A stretch of DNA of 64,000 nt from Amycolatopsis sp. MtRt-6 (GTDB lineage: Bacteria; Actinomycetota; Actinomycetes; Mycobacteriales; Pseudonocardiaceae): the NCBI RefSeq assembly GCF_017308975.1, contig NZ_JADWPD010000009.1:115093-179092 (forward strand). Direction: 5' to 3'. The notes under the pieces were generated by a model, which was given only the letters and a program-made list of their open reading frames with translations, ran no database searches and had not been told where the DNA came from. The translations under genes and the position numbers were made by a program. Shown one piece after another: positions 1 through 7,543 of the stretch. How positions within the stretch are numbered: position 1 is the first letter of the stretch; each line of letters starts with the position of its first letter.

Positions 1-335
1 GTCGCGCCGGCCTGCGCTGCCGAGGCCGCGCGCACCGACACCCGCGCCAGACCCGAGGCCGGGACCAGCTCGACCGACACGTGCCCGGCCAGCTCGTCGG
101 GCGTATACCCGGACACCGGGGCCGCCGCCGACAGCACCGACGGGCTGCGGGCCAGCTCGACCAGCGCCGGCAACGCCAGCGACACGACCTCGCCGTACGG
201 CGCGCCGTCCGCCGCGGCGGGAGTGGCGAGCAGGCTCACCCGGCCCTGGTACTCCGCGCCGCGCGTCAAGCCGGCGACCAGGACCAGCGCGCCTACCAGC
301 AGCGCCACGCCGACGCTCGAGACAACGGACTTCAT
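1..335 (-). CDS. Wzz/chain-length-determinant-like membrane protein, partial
   Basis: The 3' end of the gene lies outside the window. The visible N-terminal 111 residues start MKSVVSSVGVALL, with one membrane helix at about residues 5-25. A periplasmic-type region follows with the Wzz-like pattern of a residue stretch around YQGRVSLLATP and SPSVLSAA. ATG at 333-335 overlaps the stop of the upstream glycosyltransferase as ATGA, so the two are translationally coupled. By family knowledge such proteins set chain length or support export of surface polysaccharide. The assignment rests on layout and operon context more than on a diagnostic motif. Confidence 0.6.
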   Translation of the reverse strand, partial: MKSVVSSVGVALLVGALVLVAGLTRGAEYQGRVSLLATPAAADGAPYGEVVSLALPALVELARSPSVLSAAAPVSGYTPDELAGHVSVELVPASGLARVSVRAASAAQAGA

Positions 336-1375
336 CGGGCACCTCGGAGCAACTCGTCGTAGGACTTCATGAGCGTGTGCGGGTCGTAGTCGCGTTCGAC
401 GGCCTGAAGTGCCGACCGGCCAACGGTTTCCCGTTCCACGGGGTTGAACAGCAGCGTGTTCAGTGCCGCGGCCGTCGCGGCCGGGTCGGCGCGCGGCACC
501 ACGATCCCGCCGCCGCCGGCCAGCACCGCGCCGATCCCGCCGGCGTCCGTCGCGACCACCGGCCGCCCCGCCGCCATCGACTCCAGGACCGCCAGCGGCA
601 GGCCTTCCCAGTCACTCGTCAGCACCGTGACGTCGGCCGCGGCGAGCAGGTCCGGGACGTCCGCGCGGGTCCCGAGGAACTCCACCCGGCGGCCCAGCGC
701 CTGCGCGCGGCGCTCCAGCTCACCCCGCAGGCTGCCGTCGCCGGCCAGCCACAGCACGGCGTCGCCGTCCACCGCGGCCCAGGCGTCCAGCAGCACGTCG
801 TGGCGCTTCTGCGGTTCGAGCCGGGCCAGGCACAGCGCCACCGGCGTCCGCTCCGGGACGCCGAGGGACGCGCGGATCTCCGCGCGGCCGAACACCGGGG
901 GCCGCGGGAACACGGCGTTGGGGATCACCACCGGCCGCTCCAGCCCCGCCGCCGTCAGCCGGTCGGCGGTGGCCGCCGAGACCGCGACGACCTGGGCGGA
1001 CGTGTGGCGCAGGAACCGGGCCGCGGCCGGGTAATCCGCCTCCGCGACGCCGTGGAACACGGTGATCGGCCGCCGTCCGGCGAGCCGCGTCACCAGGCTC
1101 GCGCCGACGTTGTGGGCCAGCACGACGTCGGGCCGGAACCGGGCGATCGCGCGGCGGGTCGCCCACGCCGCCTTCAGTACGCCCGCCTTGCTGCGGCGGG
1201 CGAGCGGCACGGGGAACGTCGGCGTGCCGTCCGCGGCCAGCGCGTCGGCGCGGAAGCCGCCGCCGCTGGCGACCGCGGACACCCAGCCGTACTCCTCGCC
1301 GCGGGCCACCATGCCGGCCACGAGCGTTTCCGCCCCGCCCGCCCCCATCTCACTGATCACGTGCAGCACCCGCAT
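332..1375 (-). CDS. GT4-type glycosyltransferase
   Basis: A 347-residue GT-B fold protein. The N-terminal half begins MRVLHVISEMGAGGAE, the acceptor-side glycine-rich loop of GT4 enzymes. The C-terminal half carries LARLEPQKRHD, the family E-x7-E-like stretch SDWEGLPLAVLESMAAGRPVVAT, and a terminal nucleotide-sugar-binding half. It would transfer a sugar from a nucleotide donor to a growing polysaccharide or lipid carrier on the inner membrane face. I chose ATG at 1375 because GAGGGAAG sits just upstream; an in-frame GTG at 1390 is possible. It overlaps the ligase-like gene by 26 bases and the Wzz-like gene by 4. Confidence 0.88.
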   Translation of the reverse strand: MRVLHVISEMGAGGAETLVAGMVARGEEYGWVSAVASGGGFRADALAADGTPTFPVPLARRSKAGVLKAAWATRRAIARFRPDVVLAHNVGASLVTRLAGRRPITVFHGVAEADYPAAARFLRHTSAQVVAVSAATADRLTAAGLERPVVIPNAVFPRPPVFGRAEIRASLGVPERTPVALCLARLEPQKRHDVLLDAWAAVDGDAVLWLAGDGSLRGELERRAQALGRRVEFLGTRADVPDLLAAADVTVLTSDWEGLPLAVLESMAAGRPVVATDAGGIGAVLAGGGGIVVPRADPAATAAALNTLLFNPVERETVGRSALQAVERDYDPHTLMKSYDELLRGAR

Positions 1376-2579
1376 CGGCACTTCCCTCACTTTCTCGGCA
1401 ACTCCGGGTTTCGGCCGCGACGGCGAGCGCGGCCAGCGACCACAACGGCAGGTAGTACTGCTCGGACAGGAACGTCGAAGTGACCAGCACGGCGAGCAGT
1501 GACGCCTGGATCGCGACCGCCTCCGTCCGCCGCGGCCCGGGCCCGGCCCGCCGGACCGTCCGCTCGCTCGCCACCGCGGCGACGCCGACCACCCCCGCGA
1601 ACAGCGCGAACCCGGGCAGGCCCAGTTCCGCCGCGACCTCGAGGTACATGTTGTGCGCCACCGGCGTCTGCTCGTCGACCTCGGCGTTGTGCGACTCGGC
1701 GGCGTAGTGCTCGCGGAAGCCGCCGGGACCGACGCCGAGCACCGGGTGGGCGGTCAGCATCCGGGCCGCCGCCTGCCAGCGCAGCTCGCGGGTGTCCACA
1801 TTGGACGCCGCGATGAAGGTTTTCTCCTGCAGCGCCCGGTCCAGCTGCGGCCCGGCGAACAGCAGGGCGGCCACGCCCAGCCCGGCGACCGCCGCGGCCC
1901 CGGCGGCGACCACCCGCCACGGCACCACGCGGCGCAGCAGCAGCCAGCCGACCGCGGCGGCCAGGCCCAGCGCGCCGCCGCGGGAGAACGTCGCCGTCGC
2001 GCCGGCCACCAGGACGATGCCCGCGGCCGTCAGGAGGAACCCCCGGCCCCGGCGGTGCAGCGCGGCGAGCAGCGGGACGGCGGCGACGAGGAAGTACGCC
2101 AGGTCGTTCGGGTCCGGCTGCGGGCCGCTCGCGCGGGCTTCGCCCTCGGCGACCAGGCTGTAGAGCGCGCCCGCGCCGGCGACGGTGGCCCCGGCGGCCG
2201 CCGCCAGCAGCAGCCACCGGATCGGGACCTCGCGGCTCGCGACGTCCGCGAGCACCGCGGCGACCACCAGGAACGGCAGCCAGCGCAGCGTGTACTCGGC
2301 GGTGAACTCGCCCGCGGCGTGCCGGGACGCGGTCGCCGCCAGCACGACGGCGAGGAGCGCGAGGACGGCGTGCAGCGGCGTCGGGCGCGGCGCCTGCCGC
2401 CGGCGGATCCGCACGACGAGCCACACCACGGTGAGCAGGGCGGGCGCGAGCTTGCCGAGCTGGCTCTGCACGGCCGTCAGGTAGCCCTCGACCGGCGCGC
2501 ACGCGACGGTCGCGCACGCGAGGACCCGCAGCAGGGTCTCCTCGCGAGTACTGGGCCTGACCACCGCGAACGTCGTCAT
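1350..2579 (-). CDS. O-antigen ligase/polymerase-like membrane protein
   Basis: A 409-residue polytopic membrane protein with about ten hydrophobic segments. It has the Wzy/O-ligase landmarks: NDLAYFLVAAVPLLAAL in the middle, the TFSRGG turn, and the large extracytoplasmic loop HPVLGVGPGGFREHY followed by AHNMYLEVAAELG. These are typical of the Wzy_C domain that joins or polymerises oligosaccharide units. The ATG at 2577-2579 overlaps the stop of the deacetylase gene as ATGA. The protein belongs to one exopolysaccharide operon with its neighbours. Ligase and polymerase activities cannot be told apart from sequence. Confidence 0.85.
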   Translation of the reverse strand: MTTFAVVRPSTREETLLRVLACATVACAPVEGYLTAVQSQLGKLAPALLTVVWLVVRIRRRQAPRPTPLHAVLALLAVVLAATASRHAAGEFTAEYTLRWLPFLVVAAVLADVASREVPIRWLLLAAAAGATVAGAGALYSLVAEGEARASGPQPDPNDLAYFLVAAVPLLAALHRRGRGFLLTAAGIVLVAGATATFSRGGALGLAAAVGWLLLRRVVPWRVVAAGAAAVAGLGVAALLFAGPQLDRALQEKTFIAASNVDTRELRWQAAARMLTAHPVLGVGPGGFREHYAAESHNAEVDEQTPVAHNMYLEVAAELGLPGFALFAGVVGVAAVASERTVRRAGPGPRRTEAVAIQASLLAVLVTSTFLSEQYYLPLWSLAALAVAAETRSCRESEGSADAGAARDQ

Positions 2580-3535
2580 CTTCCGGCGTCCAATGTGGTC
2601 ACCGGCCGGGTGCGCCGCACGATCGTCCGGCGGACGTACTCCCCGGTGCCGACGACGTCGAAGTGCTCGCGCAGCGCGGAAAGCACCCAGCCGAGCCAGG
2701 CCACCTTCTCCGCGCCCGGCACCGCCATGCCGGGGAAGAACTCCATCCCGGGGGCGTCGGTGGCGCCGAGGACGTCGGTCGGGTGCAGCAGCAGCGACGG
2801 CGAAACCCCGCGGAGGAGGCAGAGCCGCAGCGCCGTCCGGAAGTACCCGCGGGCCAGCCGCGGCGAGATTCCGTGCAGCTGCAGCAGGTAGGAGCCGTGG
2901 ATCGGCGTGCGCAGCAGCGGCATCGTCGTCACCGGCAGCTCGACCGGCCCGCGGCCCGCGCCGGTCTGCCAGCGGTAGGCGTGCACCGGTGCCAGCACCC
3001 GGGAGAAACCGCCGAACAGCTCGTCGGCGCCTTCTTCGGACGTCTTCGCCGTGCGGTTGTGGTAGGCGCGGGCCAGCGGGCCGATCCACGTCGGCAGCGT
3101 GCTGGCGTCGTAGGCGTAACCGCGTTCGGCGAGCAGTTCGACCAGGTCGCGCGTGACGCTGTAGCCGGGGCCGCGGAAGCCGTTCGGCCGGGGCGCGCCC
3201 GCGGCGGCGATCGCGTCCTCGGTGCGGCTCAGCTCGGCCTCGAGCCGGTCGCGGGAATAGCGGTGCAGCCAGGGTTCGTGGCCGAAGGAGTGGTTCGCCA
3301 CCTCGTGCCCGGCCGCGGCGATCTCGGCGACCGCCTTGGCGCCGTCCTCGCGGACGACGTCGGCGCCCACGACGAAGACGGTCGTCGTGAGCCCCTGCGC
3401 GCCGAGGATCTCCAGCAGCCGTGGCACCGCGGACGGCAGGAAACTGGGCCGGTCCCGCCAGCCGGGATCGCCGTGGGTCTTGAGGTAGGCCCACAGGTTG
3501 TCGAGGTCGACCGAGACGCTCGCCAGCGGCCTCAC
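2576..3535 (-). CDS. Polysaccharide deacetylase family protein (CE4/NodB fold)
   Basis: A 319-residue protein with NodB-type motifs. SVDLDNLWAY carries the metal or catalytic Asp near residue 10. HEVANHSFGHEP supplies the His pair of motif 2. GFRGPGYS is the arginine motif, and LLLHPTDVLG is the C-terminal His motif. No signal peptide is visible, so it may act in the cytoplasm on a lipid-linked precursor, as reported for ArnD-like members. The GTG start at 3535 overlaps the stop of the EamA-like gene as GTGA. The longer upstream reading frame is the shadow of that gene. Confidence 0.87.
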   Translation of the reverse strand: MRPLASVSVDLDNLWAYLKTHGDPGWRDRPSFLPSAVPRLLEILGAQGLTTTVFVVGADVVREDGAKAVAEIAAAGHEVANHSFGHEPWLHRYSRDRLEAELSRTEDAIAAAGAPRPNGFRGPGYSVTRDLVELLAERGYAYDASTLPTWIGPLARAYHNRTAKTSEEGADELFGGFSRVLAPVHAYRWQTGAGRGPVELPVTTMPLLRTPIHGSYLLQLHGISPRLARGYFRTALRLCLLRGVSPSLLLHPTDVLGATDAPGMEFFPGMAVPGAEKVAWLGWVLSALREHFDVVGTGEYVRRTIVRRTRPVTTLDAGR

Positions 3536-4368
3536 GCGGCTTCCCCGGCCAGGACGGGCGTCGCGGCGCGCGACTGCACGCCGAGCAGCAGGACACCGCA
3601 CACGACGACGGCGAGCCCGGCGGCGACCCACGGCCCCTGCCCGCCGACGACGTGGTCGCCGAGGGCGGCGATCCCGGTGACCGACGCCAGCACGATCGTC
3701 GTCGCGTCGGCGGTGGCCACGACGGCGGCGGCCGGCCCGCGCTGGAGGGCGGCCGCCATCGAGGCCTGGCCGAGCACCGCGGCCACCAGCATCAGCCAGG
3801 TCAGCGGCTTCCCCGGCAGGGCAAGGAGATCGAGGTGGGCGAGGGTGCGGCTGGCGACGGCCACGACGGCGAACGCGACGCCGGACAGGATCGCGGCCGG
3901 CAGGAACGTCCCCGCCCGGCCCGCGGGGATCATGGCCAGTCCCGTGCCGAGCACGACGGCCGCCAGCACGGCGACCCCGGCGGGCGGCAGGTCCGTGGCG
4001 ATCGAGGCCGACGACGAGCCCGCCAGCACGACGAGGCCGGAAGCCAGCAGCAGCAGCGTCAGCACCTCCCCGGTGCGGATCCGCCAGCCGAGGACGACGA
4101 CCCCGAACGCCGTCGCCAGCCCGATGGCCGACGAAGACGCGGCCTGGACCAGGTACAGCGGCAGGGAAGCCCGTGCGAAGAACGCGAGCGCGAACCCGCC
4201 CACCTGACCGGCGAAACCCAGCAGGTACAGGCGATCGGCGGCCAGCCGGGCCAGCAGGCCCAGTCCCGCGCCCGGCCGGTTCCCCGCCCGCCGCGCGGCG
4301 ACGCTCTGCGCGACGATCCCCACCGCGTAGAGCACCGCGGACGCCACGAGCACCGCGTAATCCACCAC
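3532..4368 (-). CDS. EamA/DMT-superfamily-like membrane protein
   Basis: A 278-residue protein almost wholly hydrophobic, with nine to ten predicted helices. The arrangement is the two-fold repeat seen in drug/metabolite transporters. It starts VVDYAVLVASAVLYAVG and ends after a short polar tail. The start is GTG at 4368 or the adjacent GTG at 4365; GAGGAG lies 6 and 9 bases upstream respectively. It is the first gene of the exopolysaccharide operon, read divergently from the secreted protein at 4763. In such operons these proteins may move lipid-linked sugar or donor sugars, but no substrate can be read from the sequence. Confidence 0.75.
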   Translation of the reverse strand: MVDYAVLVASAVLYAVGIVAQSVAARRAGNRPGAGLGLLARLAADRLYLLGFAGQVGGFALAFFARASLPLYLVQAASSSAIGLATAFGVVVLGWRIRTGEVLTLLLLASGLVVLAGSSSASIATDLPPAGVAVLAAVVLGTGLAMIPAGRAGTFLPAAILSGVAFAVVAVASRTLAHLDLLALPGKPLTWLMLVAAVLGQASMAAALQRGPAAAVVATADATTIVLASVTGIAALGDHVVGGQGPWVAAGLAVVVCGVLLLGVQSRAATPVLAGEAA

Positions 4369-4762
4369 GAACGACTCCTCACGTCCCGCACCGCGCACCG
4401 GCGCCCCGGCAAAGCGTAGGAACGCGGAAGTGACTTCACTTTCGAAGGATGCCGTTCGGAAATTCGTTACGCTCCGACACTGATCCGGCCGACCCAAGCA
4501 ACTCCAAAGCGTGACGTGTCGCAGTGTCTCAATACATGGAACACGTTGTGTAGTAACGGGTTCGATGATCACCGGCGCGGCCCTCACGCCGTTCCGGGCG
4601 GCTCACCCGGTCGAGCTATCCCGGCCCCGGTCAGGGGTTCGCGCACCCCACACGATCGGTGAACCGGCTGGAACGCGCGCCGGGCCGTCAGTACGTTTTT
4701 GTCACCGGGGCGGAACAATGTCCTGAATGCCGCATCGGCAATTGTCTTATCGAGGAGAATTC
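4369..4762. promoter_or_regulatory. Divergent intergenic region
   Basis: This 394-base region separates the exopolysaccharide operon from a secreted-protein gene and holds no convincing reading frame. Its composition drops to lower GC near 4440-4560 and 4690-4760, as expected for promoters. CGAGGAGAA at 4751-4759 is the ribosome site of the secreted protein. I did not find a well-defined sigma-factor pair. Confidence 0.4.
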
Positions 4763-5110
4763 ATGCTGAAGAAAATCGGCTTCGTCGCGGCCGCGATGGC
4801 GGCCGGTGCGTTCGTCACCGGCGGGATCGCGGCCGCGGGAACGCCGGACGAAGACCACGGCTGGGACCACACCGGCCAGGTCGGTCTGGCGAACCTGAAC
4901 AACACCGACGTGCTGCACAACGTGCAGGGCACGCTGGGGTTCTGCGAAAACAACGTCAACGTGCTCGGTGTCCAGGTGCCGATCCACGACTCGCTCAACG
5001 GCATCGGCGTGCCGATCCTCTCGCCGGGCGAGCACGAGGCGAGCGGCGAGTCCCCGTACAACTGCGCATCGGGCGGCATCGCCGACGGCGGCACGAGCCA
5101 GGGCCACTGA
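4763..5110 (+). CDS. Small secreted protein, chaplin/rodlin-like tail
   Basis: A 115-residue protein. A clear signal peptide, MLKKIGFVAAAMAAGAFVTGG, is followed by a mature part of about 90 residues. That part is rich in Asn, Gly and Val and contains the stretch FCENNVNVLGVQVPI, which recalls the C-x3-NVNVxG core of chaplins and rodlins. Only two cysteines are visible in the mature part, at the start of this block and near the C-terminus. GAGGAGAA precedes ATG. Chaplin-like proteins coat aerial structures in actinomycetes; the resemblance is partial and may be convergent. It is monocistronic and ends in a strong terminator. Confidence 0.75.
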   Translation: MLKKIGFVAAAMAAGAFVTGGIAAAGTPDEDHGWDHTGQVGLANLNNTDVLHNVQGTLGFCENNVNVLGVQVPIHDSLNGIGVPILSPGEHEASGESPYNCASGGIADGGTSQGH

Positions 5111-5138
5111 GTCCCCGCGCCGGCCCCGCCCGGCTCAT

Positions 5139-5180
5139 GGCGAAAGCCGCGACCGAACTTCTCCGGTCGCGGCTTTCGCC
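5139..5180. terminator. Bidirectional hairpin terminator
   Basis: GGCGAAAGCCGCGACCG pairs with CGGTCGCGGCTTTCGCC across an 8-base loop, giving a perfect 17-bp stem. It lies between the convergent genes at 4763-5110 and 5185-5418. Confidence 0.85.
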
Positions 5181-5184
5181 GTAC

Positions 5185-5418
5185 TCACCGGCGGCCGAGC
5201 AGTCTCCCGACGACCCCGCGGCGGCGTCTCGGCTCCGGGACGGGCGTGGTGCCCACCCGCAGCACGATGTCCAGCACGGCTGCCTGCTGTGCACCGGCGG
5301 CGCGGGCGAAGCCGGGCGACGCGGTGACGGCGCGGCGAAGGTCGTCGGGGTCGGCGGTGCCGGTGTCGAACCCGGCGACCCGGGTGACGTCGATGGGGCC
5401 TCGGCACGGTGTTTCCAC
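5185..5418 (-). CDS. Small hypothetical protein
   Basis: A 77-residue frame begins GTG, with GGAG about nine bases upstream. The product starts VETPCRGPIDVTRVAGF and ends in a basic tail RRRRGVVGRLLGRR. No known domain, signal peptide or membrane helix is recognised. A terminator sits directly after it and codon use is consistent with coding, but a gene this short remains uncertain. Confidence 0.5.
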   Translation of the reverse strand: METPCRGPIDVTRVAGFDTGTADPDDLRRAVTASPGFARAAGAQQAAVLDIVLRVGTTPVPEPRRRRGVVGRLLGRR

Positions 5419-5520
5419 GGGAAGGTTCTCCTGCTGTCGGACGGTCCGTATCCCGTTATCGCTCCGTTACCCCGCCGGCGTTACCGTCCCCGTGTCCCTC
5501 GGTCAGGTGAGGCCAGTGCG

Positions 5521-5599
5521 CCCCAATGTGGCCTTCGGTGCGTTCAACGCACCCAATGTGGCCTTCGGTGCGTCAGACGCAACCAAGGCCACATTGGGG
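5521..5599. repeat. Palindromic intergenic repeat, AATGTGGCCTT type
   Basis: CCCCAATGTGGCCTT (5521-5535) is a perfect 15-base inverted match to AAGGCCACATTGGGG (5585-5599). A second direct copy, CCCAATGTGGCCTTCGGTGCGT, lies at 5552-5573, so either upstream copy can pair with the downstream arm. The element sits just past the 3' end of the alpha-galactosidase gene and probably ends its transcript. The alternative-pairing design suggests a repeated genomic element rather than a one-off terminator. Confidence 0.75.
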
Positions 5600-5608
5600 C
5601 GCTTGCTG

Positions 5609-7237
5609 TCAGACGCGGCTCCACCTCTGGTTCGCCTGGCCGTTGCAGGTCCACAGGATCGCCCGGGTGCCGTTGGCCGTCGCGGCGCCTTCGACGTCGA
5701 GGCACAGTCCTGATTGGACATTGCGGACCGTGCCGTCCGTGCCGAGCGTCCACTTCTGGTTGCTCTGCCCGGTGCACGACCGGCTGTAGACGCGGGCGCC
5801 GCTGGTGGTGCCGTCGAGGCACTTGTCGCCGAAGACGCGGATCTCGCCGTTCTCCCAGCTGGTCCAGAGCTGGTTGGCCGAGGTCTGGCAGTCCCAGATC
5901 AGGACACCCGCCCCGGAGGCTGTGGAGGCGTTGTCGACGTCGAGGCAGCGGCCCGAACCGGCGTCGCGCAGCCGGGACGTCGTCGCGGCCTGCGGGGTGC
6001 CGCCGGACACCCGGAACGCGGCGACGCCGTGAGCGGGCACGCTCGCGCTGATCGCGCCGCCGGACGCCGACGTGCCGCCGGTCCACAGGTCGGTCAGGGT
6101 GAACGACGTCCCGTTGAGCCCGATCTGCGCCGCGGTCGTGCTGATGGTCGTCGTGCCGCTGCCGCGGTTGAGCAGCCCGACGGCGACGGACCCGTCGGAC
6201 AGCGGCTTGGCGAAGACCTCGACGTTGCCGTCGTCGCGGACCCGGCGGCCACCGGCGCCGAGGCTGTCCTGGTTGACCGCCAGCAGCCGCGGGTTGCGCA
6301 GGACCGCGCTGATGTCCGCGGACATCGTGCGGATGTCGTTGCCCGCCATGAGCGGCGCCGCCATCAGCGCCCAGAGGGCGAAGTGCGCGCGGGACTCGGT
6401 CAGCGACAGGCCGGGGCGGCCGACGACGAGCATGTCCGGGTCGTTCCAGTGCCCGGGACCGGCCTGCGCGGCCAGCGGGGCGGTGACGTCGAGGACGTTG
6501 CCGACACCCATGGGGTAGCTGTTCGTGTTGCCGTTCTGCCAGATGTCGAGCAGGTCTTCGGTGGTGCGCCACAGGTCCGCGACCTGCCCCCAGTTGTACT
6601 TGTCGCCGGTGATGGCGTGGTAGCTGTTGGGGTTGATGCTGTAGACGATGGGCCGCCCGGTGGCCCGCAGCGCGTCGCGCATCAGGGCGAAGCGGCTGAC
6701 CTGCTCGTCGCGGGTGCCGGCGGGGGAGCACCAGTCGTACTTGAGGTAGTCGACGCCCCACGAGGCGAACGTGCGGGCGTCCTGGACCTCGTGGCCCTGG
6801 CTGCCGGTGGAACCGGGGTAGGTGCCGGTGCGCTGGGCGCACGTGCGGTCGGTCGGCACCTGGTAGATGCCGAACTTCAGGCCGCGGGCGTGGATGTAGT
6901 CGCCGAGGGCCTTCATGCCGCCGGGGAACTTCGTGGCGTTGGCGCGCAGATTGCCCTGGGCGTCGCGCTGCGGGTCGAACCAGCAGTCGTCGACGACGAC
7001 GTACTGGTAGCCCGCGTCGCGCATGCCGGAGGAGACCATCGCGTCGGCCGCTTGGCGGATGGTGCTTTCGCTGACGTTGCAGCCGAAGCTGTTCCAGCTG
7101 TTCCAGCCCAGCGGCGGGGTCACCGCCGGGCTGCCGGGCGCGGCGACGGCGGCCGGCGGCACCGCGGCGGACAGCGCCAGCGCGGCGGCCGCCGCGGTGA
7201 ACAAGTGCAGGATCCGTGAACGGGTTCGAGCGGGCAT
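5609..7237 (-). CDS. Secreted GH27 alpha-galactosidase with ricin-type lectin domain
   Basis: A 542-residue secreted enzyme that would remove terminal alpha-galactose from plant galactomannan or raffinose-type sugars. Residues 1-32 are a signal peptide ending AVAAP. The GH27 barrel starts at TPPLGWNSWN. It holds the nucleophile motif YLKYDWC (Asp at about 168) and the acid/base motif WNDPDML (Asp at about 268), then a beta-sandwich to about residue 410. The C-terminal part, from RLRDAGSGRCLDVDN, is a ricin B-type (CBM13-like) trefoil with repeated QxW elements. ATG at 7237 follows AAAGGGG. It is divergent from the GH9 cellulase. Confidence 0.93.
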   Translation of the reverse strand: MPARTRSRILHLFTAAAAALALSAAVPPAAVAAPGSPAVTPPLGWNSWNSFGCNVSESTIRQAADAMVSSGMRDAGYQYVVVDDCWFDPQRDAQGNLRANATKFPGGMKALGDYIHARGLKFGIYQVPTDRTCAQRTGTYPGSTGSQGHEVQDARTFASWGVDYLKYDWCSPAGTRDEQVSRFALMRDALRATGRPIVYSINPNSYHAITGDKYNWGQVADLWRTTEDLLDIWQNGNTNSYPMGVGNVLDVTAPLAAQAGPGHWNDPDMLVVGRPGLSLTESRAHFALWALMAAPLMAGNDIRTMSADISAVLRNPRLLAVNQDSLGAGGRRVRDDGNVEVFAKPLSDGSVAVGLLNRGSGTTTISTTAAQIGLNGTSFTLTDLWTGGTSASGGAISASVPAHGVAAFRVSGGTPQAATTSRLRDAGSGRCLDVDNASTASGAGVLIWDCQTSANQLWTSWENGEIRVFGDKCLDGTTSGARVYSRSCTGQSNQKWTLGTDGTVRNVQSGLCLDVEGAATANGTRAILWTCNGQANQRWSRV

Positions 7238-7268
7238 CGTCGCCCCTTTCCGGACGGGCGGACCGAGA

Positions 7269-7324
7269 GTTAGCGTTAACAGTTTCGCGGGCACCGGACG
7301 CTGTGAAACTTTCCGAAAATTTCG
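7269..7324 (-). promoter_or_regulatory. Operator-like palindromes upstream of alpha-galactosidase
   Basis: GTTAGCGTTAAC at 7269-7280 is a near-perfect palindrome of LacI-family operator type. CGAAAATTTCG at 7314-7324 is a perfect 11-base palindrome of the form CGAAA-N-TTTCG, reported upstream of actinomycete xylanase genes. A degenerate second copy, TGAAACTTTCC, overlaps its left side. All lie 30-90 bases upstream of the alpha-galactosidase start, where a repressor would act. Confidence 0.6.
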
Positions 7325-7434
7325 ACGGCACCGACCCGGTGGCCCACGTATGTATAGACGAAGGCAGGTACCGCGTCCAGCCTCCTTTCGCGATCATTGC
7401 CAAAGGCACGCGCGCATGATTACAGTCCCTTGTC

Positions 7435-7448
7435 TGGGAGCGCTCCCA
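7435..7448. promoter_or_regulatory. CebR/CelR operator
   Basis: The 14-base palindrome TGGGAGCGCTCCCA is identical to the established binding site of CebR (Streptomyces) and CelR (Thermobifida), LacI-family repressors released by cellobiose or cello-oligosaccharides. It lies 96 bases upstream of the GH9 cellulase ATG. The repressor gene itself is not in this window. Confidence 0.9.
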
Positions 7449-7543
7449 CTGCTGTGTCATCCGGGGCTCCGCCCCGGGCCGGGGGCTCTGCCACCCGGAA
7501 CCCCCGAAAACTTCCGCCGGGCTCGACGACGAGGAGATGGCGA

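Noticed and set aside
1350..3596. Long minus-strand frame of 748 codons spanning the deacetylase and ligase genes
   Set aside because: Only the part from 2579 down encodes a real membrane protein. The upper part is Arg/Pro/Ala-rich antiphase sequence of the deacetylase gene.
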